This document shows positions 47,083-56,306 of a stretch of 64,000 nt of DNA, piece after piece. Location of the stretch: NCBI GenBank assembly GCA_016197205.1, contig JACPWG010000047.1:1-64000 (forward strand). Reading direction: 5' to 3'. The DNA is from Planctomycetota bacterium. GTDB taxonomy: Bacteria > Planctomycetota > MHYJ01 > WSZJ01 > JACPWG01. Numbering within the stretch: the stretch's first letter is position 1; the number at the start of each line of letters is the position of its first letter. The position numbers and the translations under genes were made by a program. The notes beneath the pieces are model-generated. The model was not told the origin of the DNA. It saw only the letters and a list, made by a program, of their open reading frames with translations, and ran no database searches.

Positions 47083-48192
47083 CTACCCGCCCCCTCGGCC
47101 GCCGCGCGCCGCCAGCGATTGCTGCTGCGTGTACTCCATCACCTTCTGCTGCAGGTCCGTCGGGTTCTGCGCCGCCTGCATCATGTCCTGGAAGGTGATC
47201 TTCTTGTTGATGAAGAGCGTGAAGAGGAAGTCGTCCAGGAGGAACATCCCCTGCTTCGCGCCGGTCTGGATGGCCGAGATGATCTTGTGCGTTTGGTTTT
47301 CGCGGATGAGGTGCTCGATCCCCGAATTCATGATCATGATCTCGAAGCCCGCGATCACGCCCGGCGCGTCCGCGCGCGGCAACAGCATCTGCGAGATCAC
47401 CGCGAGGATCGAGGTCGAAAGCTGCGCCCGGATCTGCTCCTGCTGTTCCTGCGGGAAGGCGTCCACGATCCGGTTGATCGTCCGCGCCGCCCCGGTCGTG
47501 TGCAGGGTGCCGAAGACGAGGTGCCCCGTCTCGGCGGCGGTGATCGCCGCTTGGATCGTATCCAGGTCGCGCATTTCCCCGACCAGCACCACGTCCGGGT
47601 CCATGCGCAGCGCGCGACGGATCGCCTCGCCGAAGCCGCCGACGTCCACGCCGATCTCGCGCTGCGTGACGATCGACTTCTTGTGGTCGTGGTAGTACTC
47701 GATCGGGTCTTCGATGGTGATGATGTGGCAGTCGTTCTCCGTGTTCACGAAGTCCAGCATCGTCGCGAGCGTCGTCGTCTTCCCCGAGCCCGTCGGGCCG
47801 GTCACGAGGATCAGGCCGCGCGGCTTGAAGAGCAGGTTCTTCACGCTCGGCGGCAGACCGATGTCGTCGAAGGTCAGGAGCTTCGATGGAATGAGCCGGA
47901 GCGCGATCCCCACGCTCCCCTTCTGCATGTAGACCGCGACGCGGAAACGGGCCTTTTTCTCGAAGGCGAACCCGAAGTCCGAACCGCCCTTCTCCTTCAA
48001 CTCCGCCTGGCAGCGCTCGGAGGTGATGGCCTTCATGAAGGCCACGGTGTCGTCGGGGGTCAGCGGGGGGAGGTTCAGGGGCCGAAGCCGGCCGTGCAGG
48101 CGGATCGTGGGAGGGATGCCGACGGTGAGGTGTAGGTCGGACGCGCGCTTCTCGACGACGAGCGAGAGGAGCTTGTTGAGTTCGACGACCAT
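47083..48192 (-). CDS. pilT: Twitching motility/pilus retraction ATPase PilT
   Basis: 369 residues from ATG 48192. Hexameric ATPase that depolymerises type IV pili. ASDLHLTVG, Walker A GPTGSGKTTT, Asp box with ITIEDPIEYYH, Walker B VVLVGEMRD, His box GHLVFGTLHT and the PilT-type IRENQTHKI segment are present (family AIRE motif replaced). The C-terminus ends in RGGRGGG. It lies 28 bases downstream of pilB on the same strand, so extension and retraction motors form one operon. No pilin or secretin gene is in the window. Confidence 0.96.
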   Translation of the reverse strand: MVVELNKLLSLVVEKRASDLHLTVGIPPTIRLHGRLRPLNLPPLTPDDTVAFMKAITSERCQAELKEKGGSDFGFAFEKKARFRVAVYMQKGSVGIALRLIPSKLLTFDDIGLPPSVKNLLFKPRGLILVTGPTGSGKTTTLATMLDFVNTENDCHIITIEDPIEYYHDHKKSIVTQREIGVDVGGFGEAIRRALRMDPDVVLVGEMRDLDTIQAAITAAETGHLVFGTLHTTGAARTINRIVDAFPQEQQEQIRAQLSTSILAVISQMLLPRADAPGVIAGFEIMIMNSGIEHLIRENQTHKIISAIQTGAKQGMFLLDDFLFTLFINKKITFQDMMQAAQNPTDLQQKVMEYTQQQSLAARGGRGGG

Positions 48193-48220
48193 CGGGGCTC
48201 CCTTTCCGGCAGGACCAGGA

Positions 48221-49939
48221 TCAGTAAGCGATGTCCTCGCGCTTCGCGATGTTCAGCACCTCCTTGAAGGTGGTCGTGCCTTCGAGGATCTTGCGGACGC
48301 CGTCTTCGAGGAGCGTGACCATGCCGGACACCCGCGCCTGCTCCATCAGGCGCATGGTCGGTTCCTTCTTGAACGTCATCTCGCGCAGCACCCCGTTCAT
48401 CTCGAGCAGCTCGTAGACGCCCTTCCGCCCGCGATAGCCCTGCCCCTTGCAGTCGTCGCAGCCCACCGGACGCGAGACGTTTTTCCCCTCGATGTCCTCC
48501 TGCGTCAGGTTCACCGACTTCAGCTCGGCCTCGTCCGGCTGGTACGGCTCCCTGCAGTGGGGGCACAGGATGCGGACCAGTCGCTGGGCCAGGATGGCCT
48601 GCACCGACGACGCCACCAGGAAGGGCTTCACCCCCATGTCGATCAAGCGCGTAAGGGAGGCCGGGGCGTCGTTCGTGTGCAGCGTCGAGAACACAAGGTG
48701 GCCCGTGAGCGCGGCCTCGACGGCCGTCTTCGCCGTCTCTTCGTCGCGGATCTCTCCCACGAGGATGATGTTGGGCGCCTGACGCAGCATGGCGCGCAGG
48801 ATCCGCGCGAACGTCATCCCGATCTGCGCCTTCACCTGCGACTGGTTGATCCCGGGAATCGTGTACTCCACCGGGTTCTCGGCGGTGATGATCTTCACGT
48901 CCGGCCGGTTCAGCTCCTTCAACGCCGCGTACAGGGTCGTCGTCTTGCCCGACCCGGTCGGGCCCGTCACGAGGAAGACCCCGTTCGGGCGCTTGATGAT
49001 CGCCTTGAACCGCTTGTAGTCGTCCGGGTGCAGCCCGAGATCCTCGAGGGGCACGAGGCCCTTCTGCTTGTCCAGGATTCTCATGACCACCGACTCGCCG
49101 TGAGACGCCGGCAGCGCGTTCACGCGCAGGTCGAGGTCCTTGCCCCCGGTCGAGATCTGGATGCGTCCGTCCTGCGGCTTCCGCTTCTCCGCGATGTCCA
49201 TCTGCGCCATGATCTTCAAGCGGGAGATGATCGCCGCCTGCAGCCGCTTCGGCGGGGAGTCCACCTCCTTGCAGATGCCGTCCACCCGGTACCGGATGCG
49301 GAGCTTCTTGTCCATCGGCTCCACATGGATGTCGGACACGCGCGCCTTGATCGCCTCCGTGATGATCAGGGTCACGAGGCGGATGACCGGGGCGTCGTCC
49401 CCCTCCTCCTCCTCGCCCGCGGGGGCCGTGTCCCCCGAAGTCCGCACCTGGAGGTCGCTCTGCGTCAATTCCTCCAGCACGTTGCCGATCTCGCTCTTCA
49501 TCCCCCCGCCGTAGTACTTCGCCAGCGCCTCCACGACGTCGTCCTTCGTCGCCAGCGCGCACTCGATTTCGGTGTTCAAGATGAAGCGCAAGTTGTCGAG
49601 GGTGAAGAAGTCCAGCGGGTCGCTCATCGCGACGGTGATGAGCCGGCCGTTCTTCTTGATCGGAATGATCTTGTATTCCTCGGCCACCTGCTTCGGCACG
49701 GACTGGACGACCTCGCCCGCGATCTCGAGGGCGCCGAGGTTCACGAAGGGCATCTCGAACTGCTTGGCCAGGGCCTGGGCGAGCTGAATCGGCTTGACCA
49801 CTCCCTGCTCGACCAGGATCTCCCCAAGCTTCTTGCCCGGATTGTCGTGTTGGAACTTCAGCGCTTCCTTGATCTGCTTGTCCGAGGCGGCCTTCATCTC
49901 CGCGAGGATTTTCCCCAGCGGCTTCCGTTCTTGCGCCAT
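48221..49939 (-). CDS. pilB: Type IV pilus assembly ATPase PilB / GspE family
   Basis: 572 residues from ATG 49939 (GGAGAGG upstream); an ATG at 49984 is less likely. The N-terminal MshEN-like modules (LGKILAEMKAASDKQIKEAL and KKLGEILVEQGVVKP) precede the N2 domain and the ATPase core: SDIHVEPMD, Walker A GPTGSGKTTT, ITAENPVEYTI, Walker B IILVGEIRDEETA, HLVFSTLHTNDA, and the tetracysteine CPHC and CDDC. It powers pilus extension (or type II secretion). First gene of the pilB-pilT operon, divergent from PPDK. Confidence 0.96.
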   Translation of the reverse strand: MAQERKPLGKILAEMKAASDKQIKEALKFQHDNPGKKLGEILVEQGVVKPIQLAQALAKQFEMPFVNLGALEIAGEVVQSVPKQVAEEYKIIPIKKNGRLITVAMSDPLDFFTLDNLRFILNTEIECALATKDDVVEALAKYYGGGMKSEIGNVLEELTQSDLQVRTSGDTAPAGEEEEGDDAPVIRLVTLIITEAIKARVSDIHVEPMDKKLRIRYRVDGICKEVDSPPKRLQAAIISRLKIMAQMDIAEKRKPQDGRIQISTGGKDLDLRVNALPASHGESVVMRILDKQKGLVPLEDLGLHPDDYKRFKAIIKRPNGVFLVTGPTGSGKTTTLYAALKELNRPDVKIITAENPVEYTIPGINQSQVKAQIGMTFARILRAMLRQAPNIILVGEIRDEETAKTAVEAALTGHLVFSTLHTNDAPASLTRLIDMGVKPFLVASSVQAILAQRLVRILCPHCREPYQPDEAELKSVNLTQEDIEGKNVSRPVGCDDCKGQGYRGRKGVYELLEMNGVLREMTFKKEPTMRLMEQARVSGMVTLLEDGVRKILEGTTTFKEVLNIAKREDIAY

Positions 49940-50017
49940 CGAGCCTCTCCGTGGGATGGAGGACGGGGGTCCGGATCCGGGCATGGACTCCCCGCGCGTG
50001 GGTCGAGTGTGACCGCG

Positions 50018-50047
50018 ATTATAGGGACGCCCGCTTCGGGGTGTCAA
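50018..50047 (-). promoter_or_regulatory. sigma-70 promoter for pilB-pilT
   Basis: Minus strand TTGACA (50047-50042), 18 bases, TATAAT (50023-50018). Confidence 0.75.
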
Positions 50048-50082
50048 GCGAATTAATCTGACTTGGGCGCCGACTCCTTCGC

Positions 50083-50111
50083 TTGACACGGTTTCGGCAC
50101 CGTGCTAGAAA
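50083..50111 (+). promoter_or_regulatory. sigma-70 promoter for PPDK
   Basis: TTGACA, 17 bases, TAGAAA, 36 bases before ATG 50147; divergent from the pilB promoter. Confidence 0.65.
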
Positions 50112-50146
50112 GCGCCGTTCCCTCAAACCCTTCCGGAGGAAGCCCG

Positions 50147-53100
50147 ATGCCCAAGTACATCTACTTCTTCGGCGGCGGCAAGGCCGACGGCGACGCTTCG
50201 ATGAAGGACCTCCTCGGCGGCAAGGGGGCCGGCGTGGCCGAGATGACCCGCGCAGGCATCCCCGTGCCCCCCGGCTTCACCCTCACCACCCAGCTCTGCC
50301 GGCTGTGGTACGCCGACCGGAAGAGCTTTCCCAAAGACCTCGACGCCCAGATGCTCCAGAACCTCGCGCGCGTCGAGGCCCTCACCGGCATGAAGTTCGG
50401 CGACGCGACGAATCCGCTGCTCGTTTCGGTCCGTTCCGGCGCGAAGGTCTCGATGCCGGGCATGATGGACACCATCCTCAACCTCGGCCTCAACGACAAG
50501 ACCGTCCTCGGCCTCGCGGGCCGCACCGGGAACGAACGCTTCGCTTGGGACTGCTATCGCCGCCTCATCCAGATGTTCGGCAACGTCGTCCTCGACATCG
50601 ACAAAGAGAACTTCGAGCGCTCCCTCAAGGCGCGCAAGGCCGCCCGCGGCATCGTGAAGGACACCGACCTCACCGCCGAGGACCTCCGCGCCCTCGTCGA
50701 GGAGTTCAAGGCGACCGTGCAGGCCCACGCCGGCAAGCCCTTCCCCCAGGACCCGGCCCGGCAGCTCATGATGGCGCGCGACGCGGTCTTCCGCTCCTGG
50801 AACAACCAGCGCGCGATCGACTACCGCAACATCTACAAGATCCCCCACGACCTCGGGACGGCCGTCACCGTGCAGTCCATGGTCTTCGGCAACACCGGCG
50901 ACAAGAGCGGCACCGGCGTCGGCTTCACGCGCGACCCCGGCTCCGGCGACAAAGTCTTCTTCGGCGAGTACCTCACGAACGCGCAAGGCGAGGACGTGGT
51001 CGCCGGCATCCGCACGCCGCTCCCGATCGCGCAACTCGACAAGGAAATGCCCGAGGTCTTCGCCCAGCTCCGCGAGATCACCGGACGCCTCGAGCGGCAT
51101 TATCGCGACGTCCAGGACTTCGAGTTCACCGTCCAGGAAGGCCGCCTCTACATGCTCCAGACGCGCTCGGCCAAGCGCACGGGCTTCGCCGCGGTGCGCT
51201 TCGCGGTGGACATGATGAAGGAAGGCGTCCTCACGCCGGAGGAGGCGGTGCTGCGCGTCGAACCGGACCACCTCCAGCAGCTCCTGTTTCCGGTCTTTGA
51301 CCGCGAGAAGCGGAAGGCGTTCGCGCCCGTCGCGAAGGGCCTGAACGCCTCTCCGGGCGCGGCGTCCGGGGCCGCGGTCTTCAGCGCGGAGGAGTCGGTG
51401 CGGCGCGCGGGGCGCGGCGAGCGCGTCGTGCTCGTGCGCGCGGAGACGTGTCCGGACGACGTGAAGGGGATGAAGGCTTCGCAGGGCGTGCTCACGGCGA
51501 CCGGCGGGCGGACGAGCCACGCGGCGGTCGTCGGCCGGCAGATGGGGAAGCCGTGCGTCGTCGGGTGCGGCATGCTGGCCGTGGACGAGCACGCGCGGCA
51601 GTTCACGGTCGGCGAGCACGTGGTCCGCGAGGGGGACGCGCTCTCGATCGACGGGACGACGGGCGAAGTCATGATCGGCGAGATCCCGACGCGCGAGTCG
51701 GACATCATCCGCGTGCTGCGCGGCGAGCTGCCGGCGGCGGAGTCGGAGCTCTTCGCGTACTACTCGGACTTCATGGCTTGCGTGACGAAGGTGGGTGGCG
51801 TGAAGGTCCGCGCGAACGCCGACGTCCCGGCCGACGCCGAGGCCGCGCGCCATTTCGGCGCGCAGGGGATCGGGCTGTGCCGCACCGAGCACATGTTCTT
51901 CGCGGCGGAGCGCCTGCCCATCGTGCAGCAGATGATCCTCTTCGCGGAGGAGGCCAAGCGCGCGATGACGGAGATCGCGGCGTTGGAGGCGAAGGCGAAG
52001 AAGGCGACCGGGCCGGAAAAGGCGGAGGAGGAGGCGAAGCTTGCGAAGGCGCGGGCAGCGGGCTCCGAACCGATCGCGAAATACCGGGGCGCGCTCGACC
52101 AGCTCCTCCCGTTGCAGCGCGGCGATTTCCTCGGCCTCTTCCGCACGATGAAGGGGTTCCCGGTGACGATTCGGACGATCGACCCGCCGCTGCACGAGTT
52201 CCTGCCGAAGCGGGAAGAGTTGATGGTGGAGATCGCGGTGGCGAAGGCGAAGGGGGAGACTGGCGAGGCGCTGGCCGCCAAGGAGCGGCTGCTGGAGCGC
52301 GTGGAGTCGCTGCACGAATTCAACCCGATGCTGGGGCATCGCGGGTGCCGGCTGGGGATCACGTTCCCCGAGATCACGGAGATGCAGGTGCGCGCGATCT
52401 TCGAGGCCGCGTGCGAAGTGGCGGGTGAAGGCCAGACGGTGGTGCCCGAGGTGATGATCCCGCTGGTGGGGCACGTAAACGAGCTGAAGGACCAGAAGGC
52501 GATCGCGGTGCGGATCGCCGAGGAGACGATGAAGCGGACGGGCCGGAAGCTGGCGTACCTGGTGGGGACGATGATCGAGGTCCCGCGCGCGGCGCTGGTG
52601 GCGGAGGAGATCGCGACGGAGGCGCAGTTCTTTTCCTTCGGGACGAACGACCTGACGCAGATGACGTTCGGGTATTCGCGTGATGACGCGGGTAAGTTCC
52701 TGAAGGAGTACGTGCAGGACTCGCGCGTGTTGCCGACGGACCCGTTCGTCTCGATCGACCGATCGGGCGTGGGGCAGCTTATGCGGCTGTCGGTGGAGAA
52801 GGGCCGTGCGGCGCGGCCGGGGATCAAGCTGGGGATCTGCGGCGAGCACGGCGGGGACCCGGACTCGATCGAGTTCTGCGCGATGCTGGGGCTCGACTAC
52901 GTGTCGTGTTCCCCGTACCGGGTGGCGGTGGCGCGGCTGGCCGCGGCGCAGTCGCTCTTGAGGTCGCGGGCGACGGCTGCGAAGGCGAAGCCGGAGCGTG
53001 CGACGAAGCGGGACGCGGCGGCCCCGGCGCGGAAGCCGCGGCGGGCGGCGAGAGTCGCAGCGAAGGCTTCCTCGAAGGTCGTGGCAGAGCGTGCGATCGT

Positions 53101-53212
53101 GCGCCCGACGAAGCCGGCGGCTCGGCCGGCGATGGCGAGCGCGCGGCCGGGGCATCCGGCGACGCGTATCATTCGGATCGCGCAGGCCGGGGGGAAGGCG
53201 CGCCGGAAGTAG
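50147..53212 (+). CDS. ppdK: Pyruvate, phosphate dikinase
   Basis: 1,021 residues from ATG 50147 (GGAGGA upstream). Interconverts pyruvate + ATP + Pi with PEP + AMP + PPi. N-terminal ATP-grasp domain (LLGGKGAGVAEMTRAGIPVP; VSVRSGAKVSMPGMMDT), the swivelling domain with catalytic histidine in LTATGGRTSHAAVVGR, and the PEP-binding TIM barrel (GIGLCRTEHMFF, HRGCRLGI, SFGTNDLTQMTFG, GICGEHGGDPDS). The family usually ends near residue 930; here about 85 extra residues rich in Lys, Arg and Ala follow, resembling a histone H1-like tail. A role in gluconeogenic or PPi-linked glycolytic flux is expected. Single gene. Confidence 0.97.
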   Translation: MPKYIYFFGGGKADGDASMKDLLGGKGAGVAEMTRAGIPVPPGFTLTTQLCRLWYADRKSFPKDLDAQMLQNLARVEALTGMKFGDATNPLLVSVRSGAKVSMPGMMDTILNLGLNDKTVLGLAGRTGNERFAWDCYRRLIQMFGNVVLDIDKENFERSLKARKAARGIVKDTDLTAEDLRALVEEFKATVQAHAGKPFPQDPARQLMMARDAVFRSWNNQRAIDYRNIYKIPHDLGTAVTVQSMVFGNTGDKSGTGVGFTRDPGSGDKVFFGEYLTNAQGEDVVAGIRTPLPIAQLDKEMPEVFAQLREITGRLERHYRDVQDFEFTVQEGRLYMLQTRSAKRTGFAAVRFAVDMMKEGVLTPEEAVLRVEPDHLQQLLFPVFDREKRKAFAPVAKGLNASPGAASGAAVFSAEESVRRAGRGERVVLVRAETCPDDVKGMKASQGVLTATGGRTSHAAVVGRQMGKPCVVGCGMLAVDEHARQFTVGEHVVREGDALSIDGTTGEVMIGEIPTRESDIIRVLRGELPAAESELFAYYSDFMACVTKVGGVKVRANADVPADAEAARHFGAQGIGLCRTEHMFFAAERLPIVQQMILFAEEAKRAMTEIAALEAKAKKATGPEKAEEEAKLAKARAAGSEPIAKYRGALDQLLPLQRGDFLGLFRTMKGFPVTIRTIDPPLHEFLPKREELMVEIAVAKAKGETGEALAAKERLLERVESLHEFNPMLGHRGCRLGITFPEITEMQVRAIFEAACEVAGEGQTVVPEVMIPLVGHVNELKDQKAIAVRIAEETMKRTGRKLAYLVGTMIEVPRAALVAEEIATEAQFFSFGTNDLTQMTFGYSRDDAGKFLKEYVQDSRVLPTDPFVSIDRSGVGQLMRLSVEKGRAARPGIKLGICGEHGGDPDSIEFCAMLGLDYVSCSPYRVAVARLAAAQSLLRSRATAAKAKPERATKRDAAAPARKPRRAARVAAKASSKVVAERAIVRPTKPAARPAMASARPGHPATRIIRIAQAGGKARRK

Positions 53213-53237
53213 CAGCAACGAGCCCTGCTTCTGCATA

Positions 53238-53616
53238 CGGAACCGCGACCGTGAGGGAGCGGTCTCGGCGGGTGCTTCGGTCGCCCCGCGTTCGGCCTCG
53301 CATCGGGCCCGCGCCGGCCGGGGTGCAGGTGCAGGTTCAGGTGTGGGCGCGTGCGCGGGTGACGCGCCTACGAAATCCAGCCTCGCTGCCTGGGAGCGTG
53401 AGCCGCCTGCCCGCGCGAGCCGCCACACGGGCTTGGACTCGCGAGGACGCGCCTGATGGCCTTGTTCGTAGTCCGTCGATGAGCCGGCGGGTCCCGGGCG
53501 CCGCTTGACTCCTGCGAATCGGCCGTCCGCCGGGGGGGGCCGGCGATCCGTCGGGGGTTCGAAGCCGAGGGGATCTTCGGCCGCGCTGAGACCGCTCCCT
53601 CACGGTCGCGGTTCCG
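53238..53616. repeat. Element bounded by inverted copies of the CCGCGACCGTGAGGGAGCGG palindrome
   Basis: CGGAACCGCGACCGTGAGGG onward (53238) and its exact inverse ending 53616 enclose about 320 bases without a recognised gene. Confidence 0.7.
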
Positions 53617-53624
53617 TCTTGCTG

Positions 53625-53704
53625 CTGGAGCGCAGGCCCTTGGTCCTTGGTCATTTGGGCAATGATTGGTCCTTGGAAATTGGTCATTGGTCATTGGTCG
53701 TTGT
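53625..53704. repeat. Degenerate TTGGTCATTGGTC microrepeat
   Basis: Seven-base-like units TTGGTCA/TTGGTCC repeated with interruptions. One unit forms a plausible -35 for the next gene. Confidence 0.75.
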
Positions 53705-53715
53705 CCCCGTAAGAT
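53687..53715 (+). promoter_or_regulatory. Possible promoter inside the TTGGTCA repeat
   Basis: TTGGTC, 17 bases, TAAGAT, 64 bases before ATG 53779. Confidence 0.4.
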
Positions 53716-53778
53716 TTGCGCTGCGGTGCAAATAATTCCGGGGAAGAGCACACACCCTCCAGCTCGGAGTTCCACCCC

Positions 53779-54417
53779 ATGACCAAGGTCAAACGTGCCG
53801 CCCGCGCCGTGCGCGTCGTGGGGATCTGCGGCAGCCTGCGACCGGGCAGTTACACGCGGATGGCACTCGATGCCGCGCTCGCGGGCGCGGCGGAGGCCGG
53901 GGCGGAGACCGGGCTCATCGACCTGCGCGCGTACGAGCTGCCGATGTGTACGGGGAACGACAAGAAGACCACCCCGCCGCCGGGCGTCCTCCGGCTGCGC
54001 GACGAGGTGCGGGCCGCGCGCGGGATCCTCCTGGCGACGCCCGAGTACCACGGCGGATACAGCGGCGTGCTGAAGAACGCGCTCGACCTGATGGGCTTCG
54101 AGGAGTTTGAGGGGAAGATGATCGGACTGGTGGGGGTCGCGGGAGGAAAAATGGGCGCGGGGTCGGCGCTCGACGGGCTCCGGGAGGTGGCGCGCGCGCT
54201 GCATGCGTGGGTCGTCCCGGAGCAGGCCTCGATCCCGCAGGCCTGGCAGGCCTTCGACGAAAAAGGGCGCTGCAAGGACGCGGAGCTCGAGAAGCGGCTG
54301 GGTGAAGTCGGGCGCCAGGTCGCGCATTTCGCCCGACTCCATACGGCGGAGAAGGCCGGCGAGTTCCTGCGCCTGTTCGAGTCGGCCGCGGAAAACCCGG
54401 GCGGCGAGAACCGCTGA
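53779..54417 (+). CDS. NADPH-dependent FMN reductase family protein
   Basis: 212 residues from ATG 53779 (GGAG 9 bases upstream). Flavodoxin-like fold with the FMN phosphate loop GICGSLRPGSYTRMAL (about 15-30) and the isoalloxazine loop TPEYHGGYSGVLKNALDL (about 94-111). Family members reduce quinones, azo dyes, chromate or free flavin using NAD(P)H. A 40-residue helical C-terminal extension follows the usual end. A family A repeat starts at the base after its TGA. Single gene; substrate unknown. Confidence 0.92.
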   Translation: MTKVKRAARAVRVVGICGSLRPGSYTRMALDAALAGAAEAGAETGLIDLRAYELPMCTGNDKKTTPPPGVLRLRDEVRAARGILLATPEYHGGYSGVLKNALDLMGFEEFEGKMIGLVGVAGGKMGAGSALDGLREVARALHAWVVPEQASIPQAWQAFDEKGRCKDAELEKRLGEVGRQVAHFARLHTAEKAGEFLRLFESAAENPGGENR

Positions 54418-54540
54418 GCGCCCGCGCAAAAATAACTGCGCAGACACGGACCTCGAGGCTCCTGGGGTCGCCGCCCTCAGTGCCGCGCCCACAGGCATCG
54501 GTCGATCAACGAAAATGTAAAGACATTCTTGCTCGGGCGC
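54418..54540 (+). repeat. MITE-like element, family A, copy 4
   Basis: 123 bases, internally shortened copy; starts at the base after the FMN reductase stop codon. Confidence 0.85.
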
Positions 54541-55021
54541 CGAGGGGAGAGGAGCAAGGGTGGATTCGGCCCCCGAGTGCTGTTTGCCAACTCGCCCGGG
54601 CCAACGTGTCCGAAAAAAACTGACTGCTTACGCGCCGGCCTCACGGCTCCTGGGGGCGCGGGCGTCCCCGCCCGCGCGAGTGGCCGTCGCGGCTTGTGTT
54701 GCGCTGCCCCTCCCCATCCGCCGGTGTTCAGAACCGCACCAGGGCCTGTGAAGTTGTTTCCGCGCGGTCCCTGGCCGCTCGATTCTGGCCGGTGACTGCG
54801 ACACTGGACCGTAGGCGGGGCTGCGAGGGCGCCGCCATCATGAATGCCTCGAGACCGCTCGCTCACGCTCGCGGTTCGGTTCTGGCCCGCGACCGCGACG
54901 TCGAACGTGCAGGGTCGCCGCACCGCCCGCGCTCGGCCTCGCATCTTTCCCTTCCGGCGCCCCCTCCCGCCATGTACAATTCGGAGCCCTTCGCTGCGGC
55001 ACGCTCAGGAGGCCGAACGCC
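54541..55021. other. Gap with repeat fragments
   Basis: Contains a GGCTCCTGGGGGCGCGGGCG core like those of families A and B (about 54646) and a GACCGCTCGCTCACGCTCGC palindrome (54849). TACAAT at 54975-54980 may be the -10 for the next gene, with a poor -35. No gene seen. Confidence 0.4.
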
Positions 55022-56302
55022 TTGTCCACGGCTCACCCCCCCGGTCCTGTCTTGCGGCTCGACCCGACCGCCGGACGCGGCGCCACCATGCCCCTCTTCG
55101 TGCTCCACCCCGGATCCTATGAGCTGGGGAAGGCGGACGACAACGATCTCGTGCTGGCCGCGCACGGGATCGCAGGCCGACACTGCCGCGTGGAAATCGG
55201 GGCCGCCGGCGTCGAAGTCCGCCGCCTCGAGCCAGGCGCCGAACTGGCGGTCAATGGCCGCGCCGTTCCCGCCCAGGGCGGAGTGCGTCTGCGCTCCGCC
55301 GACCGGCTCCTGATCGGGCCGCTTGAATTTGCCGTTCGGGTGGAAGCCGCCGTCGCGGCATCCACGTCCCACCCGCCCCCGCCGCCTGCGCCCCCGCGTC
55401 CGCCCTCCCCCTCCCACGCGCCTGCCCGCACGCTCGCGTCCGCCGCCCCGCCGCTCCCCGAAGGCCTGCAGACCGGAGCGCTCTTCGCCGGCTACCGGCT
55501 CGGCGTGCCGCTCGGCTCCGGCGGCACTTCCGTGGTCTTTCGCGCGGTCCGCGTCTCCGACAACCTCGAGGTCGCGCTCAAGGTCCTGCACCCCGGCGTT
55601 CAGCTCGTCGCCCATGCGGCCGCGCGCCTCTTTCGCGAGGCCGAGGTTTGCGGCGCGCTCGCGAGTCACCCTGGCGTGGTCCCGATCCTCGAGGTCGGCA
55701 AGAGTCGGGCGCACACCTACCTCGCCCTCCGCTTCGTGGACGGCGCCGACGTGCAGACCTTGCTGCGCCGTCAGGGCCGCCTCCCGGTGAAGACCTCCCT
55801 CGAGATCGCGGTCCAGGCCGCGCGCTGCCTCGCCTTCGCCCGCGGCCTCCGGATCATCCATCGCGACGTCAAGCCCGGCAACCTGCTCGTCGGCCGCGAC
55901 GGCGCCGTGCGCGTGCTCGACTTCGGCCTCGCGCGACACACGGGAGGCGAGGCCGCGTCGGCAATCACGGGCTGTGGACAGGGGATCGGCACGCTCACCT
56001 ACATGGCCCCGGAACAAGTGCTCAACGCGAAGGGCGTGGACCACCGCGCCGACATCTATTCCCTGGGTGCGACCCTGTATGCCATGGTCGCAGGCCGTCC
56101 CCCGTTCGAGCCCACGACCCCTCTCCAGTTCACCGAAAAGCTCTTTTACGTCATCCCGCCCACGCTCAAAAGCCTGGATCCGACCGTCCCCGATCTGCTC
56201 AGCGCCGCCATCGAGCGCTGCCTGGAGAAGGACGCGGCCCGACGCTTCCCCGAATACGAAGACCTGCTTCAGGACCTGAACCGCGTGCTGGAGTATTTCT
56301 GA
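55022..56302 (+). CDS. FHA domain - Hanks-type Ser/Thr protein kinase
   Basis: 426 residues from TTG 55022, supported by AGGAGG 9 bases upstream. The N-terminal FHA domain (about 25-105) has ELGKADDNDLVL and GIAGRHCRVEI, which read phosphothreonine. A Pro-rich linker (115-150) precedes the kinase: glycine loop LGSGGTSVVFRA, VALKV lysine, HRDVKPGNLL, DFGLAR and APE. The kinase is complete and should be active. It lacks a membrane anchor. Four bases separate it from a PATAN/TPR protein, suggesting an operon where kinase output or targets involve that protein. Confidence 0.94.
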   Translation: MSTAHPPGPVLRLDPTAGRGATMPLFVLHPGSYELGKADDNDLVLAAHGIAGRHCRVEIGAAGVEVRRLEPGAELAVNGRAVPAQGGVRLRSADRLLIGPLEFAVRVEAAVAASTSHPPPPPAPPRPPSPSHAPARTLASAAPPLPEGLQTGALFAGYRLGVPLGSGGTSVVFRAVRVSDNLEVALKVLHPGVQLVAHAAARLFREAEVCGALASHPGVVPILEVGKSRAHTYLALRFVDGADVQTLLRRQGRLPVKTSLEIAVQAARCLAFARGLRIIHRDVKPGNLLVGRDGAVRVLDFGLARHTGGEAASAITGCGQGIGTLTYMAPEQVLNAKGVDHRADIYSLGATLYAMVAGRPPFEPTTPLQFTEKLFYVIPPTLKSLDPTVPDLLSAAIERCLEKDAARRFPEYEDLLQDLNRVLEYF

Positions 56303-56306
56303 ACCC

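Noticed and set aside
50123..53428. 1,101-codon minus-strand open frame
   Set aside because: Antisense to PPDK; Arg/His/Leu-rich shadow.
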